Shown one piece after another: positions 1-11,972 of a DNA stretch of 42,396 nucleotides. The stretch's first letter is position 1, and each line of letters opens with the position of its first letter. The DNA lies in the NCBI GenBank assembly GCA_051453625.1, contig JBOZIK010000001.1:158826903-158869298 (forward strand), in the 5' to 3' direction. Made by a program: the position numbers and the translations under genes. This DNA is from Welwitschia mirabilis. Taxonomy: Eukaryota > Gnetophyta > Gnetopsida > Welwitschiales. Below the pieces are notes generated by a model, which was not told the DNA's origin, did no database searches, and worked only from the letters and a program-made list of their open reading frames with translations.

Positions 1-119
1 TAAACTAAATCAAAATTAAAAAGCATAATCAAAATACCTTACTAAGATAATGTGGTGACCCAACCTAGGTACATCGACACATAGAGGATAGCTTTCTCTT
101 ACACCTCTGTATATTCTTG

Positions 120-490
120 ACCTACAAGAAAATAATGGTTTTGTGGTGCATCACCAACCTTATAATAAGTGAGAGTCTCATCATAAGGTAGCACTCTCTT
201 CCCTGTAGGGAAATAGGGGTTTTCACAGGCACACCACAAACCTTACAATAAGTGAGAGTCTCCTCACAAGGCAACACTCTCTTCGCTATAGCAAAATAGT
301 AGTTTTCATAGGTACACCACAAACCTTATAATAAGTGAGAGTCTCCTCATAAGGCAGCACTTTCTTCCATGTAAGGAAATAGTGGTTTTCACAAGTACGC
401 CATAAACCTTACAATAAGTGAGAATTTCCTCATAAGGTAGCAGTCTTTTCCTCACAAGGAAATAATGGTTTTCTTATTCACCACAAGTTA
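120..490. repeat. 83-bp tandem array, about 4.5 units
   Basis: The landmark AACCTTAYAATAAGTGAGAG begins at 156, 239, 322 and 405, an exact 83-base period. Each unit also carries a GGAAATA...GGTTTTC block and a CTCATAAGGCAGCACTCT-like block. The units differ by scattered substitutions. The period is not a multiple of three, so this is not a coding repeat. A further degraded half unit runs to about 490. Confidence 0.9.
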
Positions 491-1009
491 TACAATAATG
501 ACAGTGCTCACAGGAACTATCTCAAATGCACACCCATACAAGGGTTGCCTTACAATGAGATTTATTCAATAATGGACTTATAATAATATTCAATAATAAG
601 ATAGTCCAACAATGTAAGAATCACAACTATAATATAATAATAAGCTTGAAACATGTAGCTTTTAATAAGACTCGATATCCTTCTTATTGTCGTCATCACA
701 AGTGCAAATCAATGATGCAACAATGTAGATCCAAAAGCAAATGATGTAAAGAAGGCAACCTCTTTTATAAGAAATATCTTTGATCCTTCATGAAAAGTTC
801 CTTTCACCCGTGTATTTTTTGTTCTATATTTTATTTAATCAATAAAGTACCAAAAGTTTAAAAGCTATTCTATCATATCATGCCTTTATACAGTTAAAGG
901 GAATCTAGTCGTTTAAGCTTAAAAGATAGCCATTTAAATTTGTATCCATCATGCAATGGATAAGAAACATCTAGGTGTGGGATGCATATCTTCATTTTTC
1001 ATTGACATG
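491..1009. other. no gene recognised
   Basis: AT-rich sequence with stops in every frame. I see no conserved protein motif, RNA gene or repeat boundary here. Confidence 0.5.
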
Positions 1010-1440
1010 AACTTTGATCTAAGATGTCTTCAAATTTATAGATGTCTACTAACAATTAGATGTCTTTACCTTATAGATGTCTTTAGTAAACTTACCTAGA
1101 TTTTGATGAAACTTGCTGTGTAGTATCCTTGGGCCTCCATGATGATGAATTCATGATGTAAAAGTTGACAATTCATCTAAAACATAAAATATTAGTTGAA
1201 ATCCAAGTTGACTCTATTACCTATTTCAGTTGAGTAGAGACGTCTTTAAACATGTAGATGTCTTCATCTATGTCAGGTTCAACTTTTAACATAGTCATCT
1301 TTGATGAGATAGTCATCTTTAACTTGTAACCTAAAAGTTGGTAAATCAAAGACATCTTTAATTTCTTAGATGTCTTCACCAAAGTGTCTTCAATTTTGTA
1401 GATGTCTTTAGACTACTAATTTTGCATTTCAACATCTAAT
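1010..1440. repeat. cluster of TAGATGTCTT motifs
   Basis: The 9-mer TAGATGTCT occurs at about 1039, 1057, 1073, 1255, 1367 and 1399. One-base variants such as AAGATGTCTT and AGACGTCTTT and inverted AAGACATCTTT lie between them. Spacing is irregular, so this is a degenerate, possibly eroded minisatellite rather than a clean array. No protein reading survives across it. Confidence 0.6.
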
Positions 1441-1698
1441 CCTTTTCGTGAGATATTGTTTTTTAAGACCCATCATTGTCTTATGCTTATCAAGATTTGA
1501 TGTTCTTTGTAATGACTTATCTACATAATGATACAAAATATTTGATAAGAGGAATCATCAAAACTAGATTTTCCAATAGACCCATTTAGTTACTGCAATA
1601 AAATTAGTTGTTACTTGTAGTCATAAAATGATAAATTTCTAATGTAGAACCCTGACTAGAAAACCTTAATGCATTGAATCCCTATCCCTCATTTCACC

Positions 1699-1707
1699 TA
1701 TAAAAAG
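1699..1707 (+). promoter_or_regulatory. possible LTR-type TATA box
   Basis: TATAAAAAG is followed about 25-40 bases later by CCTCATTTGTAAAGGGG and GGAGGAGAGCAC. Plant LTR promoters often show this layout: TATA box, then the transcript start with a purine-rich leader. No LTR ends or coding partner could be matched, so this is only a candidate remnant of an LTR. Confidence 0.3.
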
Positions 1708-2717
1708 GGCTAAGTACCTCATTTGTAAAGGGGAATCCTAGGAGGAGAGCACTTATCCTTAGGGTGAAGAGTCCTTCTAGCACGTCTTACTAAGTTCTAC
1801 TTTTTGGAAATGGGCTAGTCTTAAGATTAGCTTATTTCTTTGTTAAGCTTGAGCCGTTTTTTATTGGTGTACTTATCATAATCCAGCCTTAGGTTGGACT
1901 TAAGAAGCATGATTTTTTCATTTACTTAATTACATGATTAATCATTATAGTGGATCAATTAGTCTATGACTAAGAGACTAAACTCTTAATTACTCATTGG
2001 CTACACCCTAGCAGTATTGTATAACAATAGTTCACTTGACTAACACCACATCCAATCTTAAGATTATTTAGAAGTCTTAATTAGGAACACACAAAAGAAG
2101 TGTGTAAGTTGCATTTGAGTGTTTGTCTATACTAATAGCTAAGCAACCTCACATACGTATCCTCATCTAGAGGAGTTTAAACCACATGAAGTGCAATATT
2201 GGACCTTGTTGCTATCCCTACCCATACACAAAAGTATAGGATAGATCAAGATGGTCTATAGTAGTGGGTATGTAGTGATCAAGCACATGATCCATGACAA
2301 CAATAACATAAGCATGCAATATTTAAGAAGTTCAATGTCATGATGCAACTCGAAAATTCATTCCTTATGTCACAAAACAACTCAGAAATGCATCTAATAT
2401 GCTACAAGGTTTACTAAAAAAATGCATTCAAAATGATGTAATGCAGAATTAACATGGGTATCCAAATATTATAGTGACCTTCATGGTCACTTGGCCAAAA
2501 CATCCCTTATTCACATAGAAGCTAAGCATCTCAAGAATCCCTCAATGCTCTTCCTCATATTAGTCTATGCAAATGGGAGGAAAAATCTCCATTGATAACC
2601 CATCAACCAAGCATGTGAACAAAACCCTCAAGCCTCTCCCTCATCTTGGTTTGAGCCAATGGGAGGGACAGTATATATTTTCCATTCTAAAATATTGTTT
2701 CATATCATCACATGCTT
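1708..2717. other. no gene recognised, possible LTR-derived leader
   Basis: No open frame of useful length, no recognised domain and no RNA gene. If the TATA candidate upstream is real, the first few hundred bases could be the R-U5 part of an old LTR and its leader. No tRNA primer site was found. Confidence 0.35.
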
Positions 2718-3010
2718 GAAATATCAAATGCATACTTAAGACATTCAATTCATATGCTTGAACTTATAAGAAAACACATATGAAGATGTACAACATAAAT
2801 TCATTAAAGTACATTAGAAGCAAACATCATTATTNNNNNNNNNNNNNNNNNNNNNNNNNNNNNNNNNNNNNNNNNNNNNNNNNNNNNNNNNNNNNNNNNN
2901 NNNNNNNNNNNNNNNNNNNNNNNNNNNNNNNNNNGATATCAAATACATACTTAGAGACATCTAATTCATATGTTAGAACATATATCAAATCACATTTATG
3001 GATGAAAATC
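2718..3010. repeat. degenerate duplication around a sequence gap
   Basis: The block starting near 2718 (AATATCAAATGCATACTTAA, then ATTCATATGCTTGAAC) resembles the block starting at 2935 (GATATCAAATACATACTTAG, then ATTCATATGTTAGAAC), about three in four bases alike by eye. The 100-base N run at 2835-2934 falls between the copies, so the assembly probably broke inside a tandem repeat. Confidence 0.5.
2835..2934. other. assembly gap (100 N)
   Basis: Run of N of round length, probably a placeholder of unknown true size. Confidence 0.95.
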
Positions 3011-4631
3011 AGAAATGCATTAAATCCTACTAAAAGAAACATGATTATTAAGAAATGCCCTTAACCTGCATCATTGCATAATTATAAAATGCACAACATA
3101 ATTGCATTAGAGCATGCTAAAACAAATATTATTGTTAGTAAGTACACTCAACCAACATCATTGTATAATTATGAATTCTTACATGAAGTGATTAAGAGAG
3201 TAAACATGATGTACACACTATTTAAAAGATGTGTGATGTCAAATACCATTGTAAGCAGTGAAAACAACACAAAACATATACTTAAGCATAACACTAAAAT
3301 AAACAAAAATCTATAAGCACGGAATATATGAAAGAATCATTAGGATACATCATTAGAATTGAAGGACCATCGTTAATGATTTGAAAATCTTGGGATGCTT
3401 TCTAATAATAACCCATGGTCTTTCTTTTAGAACACTCACACATTCTCATTAAAACAAGCTCATCGATTTAATATTTTATAATACACATATCATGCATTTT
3501 TATAAAATGATTACAAAATGATTACATCAATTTTGAAAACCACACTTATCAACAACATAATTAGCAAGATGGCACATTATCATACATATACTTTTTACCT
3601 TCCACTCTAATATTTCTTTCTTGTCTTCTTTATGTTTACTGTTGGTAGCTACTTTATAATATCTTTCTTATTCTTTTTAATATTTATGCAAGAAAGTGTT
3701 TGAAAGCTATTTTTTAAAAAACAGATAGGATCAACTAAACATTCTTCAAAAACTTATGTTATTTAAGGAAAAACATGCCTATAAGTCATGTTATATTTAT
3801 ACACCTCATGATTCCTAAGATTAAAGTATTTCTAGTGCATAATTATACTCAATCTATGTGTCATTTAAGGAAAAATATATAATTACATTATCAGTGGATG
3901 ACTACACAAGGATAACTTAGCATCATCTAAAATCATGAATGCATGGTCTAAATTACTTATGACAATGTTTAGATGGTAGCTGATGAAAAAGGTACAAAAA
4001 CTATTTAGATTTAAACTTATCATAGCGTAACCTACTAAATTTTGTTATTAGTGAAAACTATAAAGATACAACCAACACAAGTTCTGTAATGGTAGTAAGA
4101 ACGTTTTTATAGACTAGTAAGCTAATCTCATGAATAACTAAGCCAACTAAGTCAAAGGTATTGTCTAGAAATGAGAAGTACAAGAAGTCAAAAATCATGA
4201 GTCAAAAGAAAAAGGTATGAGGAACTCTAAAAAGACATAAAGAAAAGGATGCTTCTCCCTTGAAGGATTAAAAATGATAAGAGACTCAAAGCCCTAAAAA
4301 GACGAGGACAAAAGCCACATGTATGACGTAATAGGGCAATATGAAAAAAACAAAAGGACTATGATGTAGTGAATATTTGTTATTACATAGATCTTAATTA
4401 TCTTGTTATAAATGTGATGCTTAAAGTTGCAAACACAAGTTTTCCATTCTACTTGACCACCACATTGAAAAGTTAAAATAACTATATTTAAAAATGTTTT
4501 ATGATTATGAATATTATTTTAATTTCTAAATTAGAAAACCTAAAGAGAAAGAGCATTAGCAACAAAGGAACATAGAAACATACCTTAACAATAACAATCC
4601 TATATCTTCCATCCCAAAAATTACTTTTAAT
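3011..4631. other. no gene recognised
   Basis: AT-rich sequence. The longest open frames are short, low in complexity (N, K, I, T rich) and match no family I know. No RNA gene or clear repeat structure was seen. Confidence 0.5.
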
Positions 4632-5746
4632 CTAATTAACATTATTAATAAGGGCTGCCATACTGTCATAGCATGCATTGGTTGAGTCCACACCTTTACT
4701 GCCTGTATTACCAACCTCCTGAAGATGCTGCATTAACCAGATCTTTATTGACTTGCTCTTATCATTGACAGTTTCACCACCCTCCTCTAAGTGGCCGACT
4801 TGTTTTAGATCAATGCTATACTTTTCCAAAAGAGATTTGAGTCTGCAAAAAGCCATGCAGTCTTGCTCCAATTAAATCTTCAAGGGCATCTTGTTAAATG
4901 CAAGTGACAGTGAAATAGATCTTCATGCTGAGAATACCAACATTCTGAGGGCGAGAGGTCATGATTAATGCAGAAAGAGAAGGAAAATGAAGTACTGCAA
5001 CGAAGAAGTTTTCCAAATGGTGGTGTAAAGAAACCTAAGATTAAACCCCAAAATCTTGTCCAAGTCTTTTGAACTACTGCATTCCAATTACTATCCACTC
5101 CCAATAGTACATTAGGGAGGAGGAGTAGAAATAAATCATTGTGACCTGGAAACTGGAAGGAGATGGTTCGATAACACCATGAAATTTTACCCTCTATTTT
5201 TCCAAATTACTAAGTATTTTCAGTGCTATTACAAAATTTGCATTCTTCTAAAAACACTGTTTACCAGTTTTATCTGTCACTCCTTCAATAAAGAGGCATA
5301 GTTTTCCTTGGATTCACTGCAAAAGCCAATGGATTCCAATCCATTAGGACACAAAGAGCCCTCTGTAATTCCGTGTGTTTTTCCTTGTAAGCAAGATTTG
5401 GAGCATTCAAGATGTGCATTTCAATAGTATGTATATTTTGGCAATCCTTTGATTACCTTTCACAAATGATGCATCACAACATTCCTCATTGTCTGAGAAC
5501 TTTTCAAATTACTTCCCGTTCTCATTTAGAATCTTAGAAAACTTAAGAAATTCTTGATGCACTTTCTGCCTAAGTTCATGATCCTCACCAGACGGTCCAT
5601 CAAAAGTATGACCTTGTCTCAAATGCTTGAATGGCGGATCATACTCTCGTGCATCAAACCCATAATGCATACCATACTCTAAAGTAGAAGAATCTAGTGG
5701 AAACCATCATCTGCCCTTAGGATCATGTAAACTCTTGGACAGACTG
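4632..5746 (-). pseudogene. fragments of an unidentified host gene
   Basis: I do not recognise the family, but several minus-strand stretches read like real protein and lie in order. At 5514-5746 is a segment containing LEYGMHYGFDAREYDPPF and GPSGEDHELRQKVHQEFLKF. At about 5437-5510 is EKFSDNEECCDASFVKGNQR. At about 5293-5425 is KEKHTELQRALCVLMDWNPL. At 4632-4871 is [20 protein letters not shown]. An in-frame TGA near 5706, a frame change near 5425 and a stop near 5290 break the reading. No introns are obvious between the first three pieces, which would fit a processed copy, but adjacent exons cannot be excluded. Whether the 4632-4871 piece belongs to the same protein is uncertain. Confidence 0.45.
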
Positions 5747-6332
5747 AGATCCCCTTCAATAATTACTCTCTAAAGTTTGGACTTTGAAAGGATCCTAATC
5801 CTCATCCGCAAATTTTCTTTACATTCCATTCCTACCAAAATCTTTAAGGAAAAAAAAAAAGGCTTCCGCTCTCTCCTGGGAGGCATCTAAGCTAGATTCA
5901 TACATAGGGAAGGGAAACCCTGCAGCTGAAACTTCTAAAATGACCCAGCTTCCCGACCTTGGCAGAAACCTTTTGAAAATCTTTCCATTTTTCATTTCCA
6001 TGCCTTTCTCTTAACGAGCTCTTCCTTACCTGCTCATTCTTGTTAATAACTAAGAAAGAAGCAGCACAACGATAGGCACAAGCAATGGATACCAAAACTG
6101 ACTCGCAGCGCTCTTGGCATCTTTTCTCATGGGTATGAACATGCTTGATATGCAGATTTGCAGACATGAGTAATAATACAGTGAAGGATAAAGCTGAGCT
6201 GCACCAAAATTAGAAAATCCTTCATTCCTCCACAAGCTTATATGGTATTCAGTTTTTTCCCCACTTTCCCAAACAATGTCAAAATGGCTCCCAATTCAAG
6301 AATGCCAAATCCATCCTCGATGTAGTCAGAAG
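5747..6332. other. no firm gene; possible upstream part of the host-gene fragment
   Basis: Two overlapping minus-strand open frames (5819-6001 and 5898-6167) look moderately protein-like, and a poly-A run near 5850 may have shifted the frame between them. They could be the upstream continuation of the decayed gene fragment next to them. No domain was recognised. AGAAG at 6328-6332 directly abuts the copia LTR that follows. Confidence 0.3.
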
Positions 6333-6751
6333 TGTTAAAATAAGAGAGTTTTGTGAAGGGAGTCATGGAACAAGAGTCATATTTTATTTGATGCAACTAG
6401 AGAGCCTTGTATAGACATACAAAGGAAATAACAGTTCTTGTTCTTTTTGTAACAGACTCACTAACTCCACTAACTTAATAATCATTTTTCTTCTTTTCAG
6501 TAACTGACTCACTAACTTTACTAACTTTACTAACTCAATAACTCTTTTCTATTTTTATGCTAACATTAAATTGTTAGCATTACCCAAAGAAAATTCTAAT
6601 AATTACCCCTTAATGACAACATTTTAATGACACCCCCTTTATGTGTGTACTATTCAATTTCATCTCACACATCATTTACAAATAACTTAAAGTTTTCAAA
6701 CATTCAGTTTAATAAGGTTTATCAAGTGCACAGACTCCAAGCAACTTCCTT
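6333..6751 (-). mobile_element. Ty1/copia 3' end: LTR plus internal 3' sequence
   Basis: 6333-6601 is an LTR beginning TGTTAAAATAAGAGAG and ending in a decayed TTCTAATA. It aligns along its length with the LTRs at 10132 and 14652 but lacks about 24 bases near its start. 6602-6751 matches the internal sequence beyond the LTR at 10132, including the polypurine tract (ATTACCCC on this strand) and the first bases next to the pol end. The rest is lost in the N gap. Orientation is minus, so this LTR is the element's 3' LTR. It is either a second element of the same family or part of a three-LTR complex with 10132-14991. Confidence 0.8.
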
Positions 6752-6851
6752 NNNNNNNNNNNNNNNNNNNNNNNNNNNNNNNNNNNNNNNNNNNNNNNNN
6801 NNNNNNNNNNNNNNNNNNNNNNNNNNNNNNNNNNNNNNNNNNNNNNNNNNN
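6752..6851. other. assembly gap (100 N)
   Basis: Placeholder gap that interrupts the copia 3' fragment, so the amount of missing internal sequence is unknown. Confidence 0.95.
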
Positions 6852-8622
6852 GAGTAATAGTCGTCTTGCATTAGTCATGACAGAATTCTTTCTTCTAACA
6901 AGTTTTACTAAAAGAAACAATAGAATACAAATTAAAAATGTAATGTATCAGATAATAAAATTATAATCATTCATCATCATGTAAAGCTAAGTAACCATTT
7001 AATAATATACATTTTTTTTATATTTGTATAAATTAGTTCATAAGTTAAAATACCATGTTAACTTAGTAACAAATTCTTTGATAAGATAGAATTCAAGACA
7101 TGCAATAGATTCTCAAAATGCCAAACTCTTTTCAATATTTATAATATAATAGTGATAAAGAATACACTAAGAAATATCATTACTATTTGAAATACTGTAG
7201 AGATCTAACTTTTACACTTATTACCTCTTAATAATCAAATTTTACCAATAACAATTATAGTTATTATTAATATAAACATCCTTACATTGTCTTATATCTT
7301 AATCATTTCTTACTTAACTTTTGTCTTTCAAAATATTTTTTAATCTTGATTGGTTTATTCCATTAGCTTATTTCTTTCTTAAAATGAAAATAAAAAAAAA
7401 TTATGGATTTTATCTAATTGTATGTAGCAATAATATCATTTAGTAAAGATTATTCTTTTAATAAAAAGATAAATTATCATATTTATATTTTAAATATTTT
7501 GTATAATATAAGATGTTTGTTACTTTAATTAGATTTGATTAAGTAATGTAAATATTTGTAATTATTTATTACTACCTTCATTTATCTTAAAAGATAAGAG
7601 TACAAAAATATTAAAATAAGAAAATGTATTAAATAGAATGTCTTCTAAGAAAGTTAAAATGATATAAATGATTCTTCCATGATGTCCTAGTTGTGAGCTC
7701 AATTATTGAAAATGACTTTTAGCAAAGTTATAAAAAAAAATTTAAAGTTATTTTAAATAAATTAAAGTAATAAAAAAGGTTCTCTGTATTCTCTTTTTAC
7801 TGTTTCAAAATATTCATGGATTTCAACCAATATTTTCTTTATCATACAACATAGTATTCTTTTACAATATTTATCATGATGTGTTGATTGGCTTATAGTT
7901 GTTATTCATGTTTTCAAAGCATATTATGCTTTAAGCATGAATCATAAGCAAAACTTGGTAAGTGCTCTAGTTTTTCTCTATAAGTTAACATCTTTTAAAA
8001 ATGACGTGAGATTGAAATGAATTTCTTTTTAATTTCTATGAGTTTGAATGTTATGTTATTTTTCATAAAGTAATTCATAACTTGAACATAAAACTAATAG
8101 GGAATGTACCTATCCCGAAGAGTGAAACAACATTAGTTGCCCAAAAAAAAGGCTCAAACACATCCAAATCTTTATAATATTCTAACTAGGATATTGTAAG
8201 TTTCATATCCACAACCTACTAAATGATTGATAATTATTCTGATCAATAGGGTTAAATTTAATACTTGGCTGATCATCCCTTCTTCTAAGAGTTTGAAAAC
8301 CTATATCACCTAAATATATGATTTGATAAGGTCTAATACTTTATAATATATCAAACAAGTCATTCAAATGTTCAAGACCATGAATTTATGAATAGATTAC
8401 AAGTGTCTCATTAATTTGACTACTACTACATTATCTAGATCATTTTGCAAATAAAAAATTTTATAGAAAGAAAATAAAGCTAAAGATTTTGAAATATTCT
8501 ATTATGATCTACTATATACAGAGAATTGAAAAAGGCTAATTATTTTTTTCTTCTTTTTATAAGACATTTTTAAGTATCTAACTAATAATCAAAAAGTCAT
8601 GAGAGCACTTCCCTACTCTTTG

Positions 8623-8626
<4 letters not shown>
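6852..8626. other. AT-rich, no gene recognised
   Basis: Very AT-rich, with stops in all frames. It does not resemble the copia interior seen at 10.4-14.6 kb. It may be older host DNA or 3' sequence of the LINE relic to its right. Confidence 0.45.

Positions 8627-8658
<32 letters not shown>
8627..8658. repeat. (TG)16 microsatellite
   Basis: A perfect 32-base TG dinucleotide run, followed by a degenerate CGCGCATGTGTGTATGTATGTA tail, here described only by its ends. Confidence 0.95.
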
Positions 8659-8659
<1 letters not shown>

Positions 8660-8849
8660 ACTTGCGCGCATGTGTGTATGTATGTACATATATAAAAAAT
8701 GCACTTTATAATTTATTCAACATCAAGTAATTTATTCTAATAGAAAAAAATCTTAGGAAAAACTATCACAAGTACATACATGATTTATTTTGGCAAAGAA
8801 AAAGTATCTTTATGTTTTAAATTAAAAAAATGTGTTAGAATTTACATAT

Positions 8850-10060
8850 AAATATCAAAACTGAAAATTCATTTTATTCTGTACATGAAGACCTAAAGGA
8901 TCTATTGAACAATAGATATGTACACAACATACGTCTTTAAAATATCATTTAAAAAGTTGTAAAGTATTTTTGTCTTAATCTAAAATAGCTCCAAAAGAAA
9001 ATTTTTTAACATTAATAGATACTTAAGAAAGAAGTTGGTCTTCATCCTATATGACATTACTATCACAAAATTGATAATTCCTTTCTATATAAGGAATTTC
9101 TTGCCATCTACCTATCTCATCTCAAAAATAATGTGAAACTATTCTTTATTTGCAAGTTTGAATTTGTAAATGAAGAGTGATAGTACCCTTCAAATAAGTA
9201 ACCCATGTAAAGATTCCTTCTTTAACATTGTCCAAGTTTAATCTCTTCTTTCCTTCAACCTTATCCCATATTTTGTAGAGATTCTTTTTTTTAGTAACAA
9301 GCTCTTCTCTTCTTTTTCTATTCATTTATCCTTTTCTAATATCTTTGGGAGAGCCTTTTTAGTGGTGATTTTTATACCCTTTAGGATTAGTGTGAAAAAT
9401 TATTTCTTCAATATTCCATTTTTTCACCTCTTCTATTTTTATCAAAGAAGTTTTGCTATTCAATGTCCTAGAATTTCACATCTATCGGATAGTTGATTGA
9501 ACAATAATATGAAATAATTATTTTTGAACATTTCAAAAGAGAACATTTTCTATTTTGCATTTTATTCTTACTACAAATTTGAGATATTACTTTATTGCAA
9601 TCATAATTATTAATAAATCATAAATCCACCCATAATTATTAGTAAATATTAGACCCAGATATTTATAGGAAGAGATAGCTTCAATTACCTCACCACCAAT
9701 ATGAAAATTAGAAGTCTTCAATTTATAGAAGTGATGATATTAATTTTTAAACATTGATATTTATTATATAATTAGAACAACATCTATTCAAAGCATGTAG
9801 CTTGTACTGTAGGACTTTTATTGATTCTGGAAATTCATACTACATCATCTTCATAAATTACGTTTAGGATTCTAATTACTTAATGAATATTCACGAGAGG
9901 GAGGACATTGCTTCAAATTAAAACATTGTCATTGGAATTTCTATCTTTTAGCTAAATGATGACCTCTCTATAAAGCTTTTGAATTGCAAATGGAATTCTA
10001 ATATATTGTAATCTTTACTGATCTTTATCATAACTTATTCATAAAATATAACACAAAAGT
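8850..10060 (-). pseudogene. LINE (non-LTR retrotransposon) reverse transcriptase relic
   Basis: Minus-strand reading with many stops but a recognisable LINE order. Near 9980 is a LYREVI-type segment. At 9844-9855 is the catalytic-loop tetrapeptide, read as YEDD where YADD is usual, in the context VIYEDDVV. At about 9665-9712 is GGEVIEAISSYKYLGL, typical of the segment after the palm in LINE reverse transcriptases. At 9062-9112 is GRWQEIPYIERNYQFC, typical of the C-terminal cysteine-rich tail. At least one stop sits directly after the YEDD loop, so it is inactive. It lies between two copia LTRs of one family. The 5' endonuclease part was not found. Confidence 0.7.
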
Positions 10061-10131
10061 GTGAGTTAACTATACTTATTTCCAAATTGTACAATAGGTT
10101 TTTCTCCATTTCAATATTTCATACTTACATC

Positions 10132-10426
10132 TATTAAAAATGAAAGAGTAAAAACTAAGTAAAATTTGATTCTTTGAAGGGAGTTTTGTGAAGGAAGTCA
10201 TGAAAAGGAAATCATATTGTATTTGATGCAACTAGAGAGTCTTATATAGGCATACAAAGAAATAATAGTTCTTCTTATTTTTGTAACAGACCCATTAACT
10301 CTACTAACTTGATAACCATTTTTATTCTTATCAGTAACTGATCCACTAACTCTACTAACTCAATAACTCTTTTCTATTTTCATACCAACATTAAATTGTT
10401 GGCATTACCCAAAGAAAATTCCAACA
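10132..10426 (-). repeat. copia 3' LTR
   Basis: Begins TATTAAAAATGAAAGAG (the first bases decayed from TGTT) and ends AAAATTCCAACA. It aligns throughout with 14652-14991. In element sense it reads TGTTGG...; the polypurine tract adjoins it. Confidence 0.85.
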
Positions 10427-10437
10427 ATCACCCCCTT
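10427..10437 (-). other. copia polypurine tract
   Basis: Read on the minus strand as AAGGGGGTGAT, ending exactly at the 3' LTR. It is the expected primer for plus-strand DNA synthesis. The same tract, shortened by one or two Gs, borders the LTR at 6333. Confidence 0.75.
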
Positions 10438-10559
10438 AATGGCAACATTTTAATGACACCTCCTTGATGTGTGCACTATTCAATTTCATGTCACACATCA
10501 TTCACAAATAACTGAAAGTTTTCAAACATTCAGTTTAATAAGGCTTATCAAGAGCAGGA

Positions 10560-11281
10560 CCCCAAACAGCTTCCTTAGCTTCTGAAACGTAGGCAACTTC
10601 AATGGCTTGGTCATTATGTCAGCAATTTGATCTTCACTTTTGTAGTAGAAAAGATCAATTATTCCATCCCTTGTGAGGTCCGTTAGAAAATGAAACTTCA
10701 CATCTATGTGCTTGCTTCTTCCATGTAGAACAAGAATTTTAGAGAGTTTGATGGCAGAACTATTGTCACAATAAATTGTTATAGCTCCCTCTTGCTTGAA
10801 ATGCAGTTCTTTAAAGTATTTTCTTTAACCAAATTGCTTGACAAGCGCAGACTATTGCAGCAACAAACTCTGCTTTGGTTGTTGACATAGTGACAATTGC
10901 TTGCTTTTTCGAAGACCACGAAATAGCTCCCGAACCAAGCATGAAAACATATCCTGAAGTCCTTTTTCTATCATCTTGATCTCCAGCATAATTACTATCT
11001 GTAAAGCCAAATAAATCTGACTTTTCACCTTTCTTGTAGAACAACCCATAACTAGTAGTCCATTGCAAATATCGAAAGATTCTTTTTGCAGCTAAGAGAT
11101 GAATCTCTCTTGGACACTCCATGAACCTGCTTATGAGACTTACAGCATGCATTAGGTCAAGTCTTGTAGCTGTTAAATACATCAAACTCCCTACAATTTG
11201 CTTGTAAAGCGTGTTGTCAATCTTCCTTCCTTCAGGATCTCGAACTGCTATCAATCTTCCTTCCTTTAGGATCTCGAACAA
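10560..11281 (-). pseudogene. copia RNase H and end of reverse transcriptase
   Basis: The frame 10811-11281 begins within the connection region. It contains QIVGSLMYLTATRLDLMHAV, the standard end of copia reverse transcriptase, then the RNase H start FTDSNYAGDQDDRKRTSGYV with its catalytic Asp, and SSKKQAIVTMSTTKAEFVAA with the S-T-x-A-E motif. After a frame break near 10826 the reading continues with YCDNSSAIKLSK, the middle RNase H Asp, then HIDVKFHF, and ends near 10560 with QIADIMTKPLKLPTFQKLRK. All RNase H landmarks remain visible. A short local duplication at 11222-11281 (CTTCCTTCAGGATCTCGAAC and a near repeat) disturbs the upstream join. Confidence 0.85.
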
Positions 11282-11972
11282 GTTTTAGACCCACTTCAGT
11301 AGGCGTGCCAAAAGAATTGCAATGTTTCATTTGAGACCTATCCAAAATTTCTTACGCATCCTTCCTTTGAAAAATAAAAATTCCAATTGCAGATTGCACC
11401 ACTTCAATTCCCAAAAAATAATGCATCTTTCCAAGATCAGACATATCAAATTCAACCATCATAGATTTTTTAAATTTCTCAAACATGGTACTTACATTTA
11501 TAGTAAAAATAATATCATCCACATATAAGGAAATAGTAATTAATTTTCCTTCATCTCCAGTCTTTGTAAATATTGTATGCTCATATGGACATTTTTTAAA
11601 TCCCTCCTTGGAAAAATATGCATCTATATGACTATATCAAGCATGCAGAGCTTGTTTTAGCTTGTATAATGATTTTTCTAGTTTATAAATCTTATTTTTA
11701 CTTCTAATATTTACATAACTAGGAGGTTGGTTGATAAATACCTATTCCTAAAGCTTACCATGCAAGAATGTTGATTTCATGTTTAACTGGAAGATAGGCC
11801 ATGAATGTTGTGTTGCTAATGCAATCACTAGCTTGATTGTATCATGTCTTGCAACAAGGGCAAATAATTCTCTATAACCTACTTCAAACTCTTGATTATA
11901 ACATTTAGCTACTAAGTGTGATTTGTACTTGTCAACTTCTCCATTCTTCTTTGTTTCATCTTGTACACCCAT
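11282..11972 (-). pseudogene. copia reverse transcriptase
   Basis: The frame 11748-11972 carries the N-terminal fingers: KYKSHLVAKCYNQEFEVGY, then FALVARHDTIKLVIALAT and FQLNMKSTFLHG. In the last of these the usual catalytic Asp (FQLDVKSAFL in the family) is Asn. Further along, 11514-11525 encodes an intact YVDD within LYVDDIIFT. Stops and frame changes separate the blocks, and the chain continues toward RNase H. The first-motif Asp loss alone should kill polymerase activity. Confidence 0.85.

Noticed and set aside
120-490. CRISPR-like array
   Set aside because: Units are contiguous 83-base repeats without unique spacers, and the genome is a plant nuclear one.
11322-11528. Plus-strand 68-codon open frame
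   Set aside because: Antisense of the copia reverse transcriptase; the same bases encode YVDD on the other strand.
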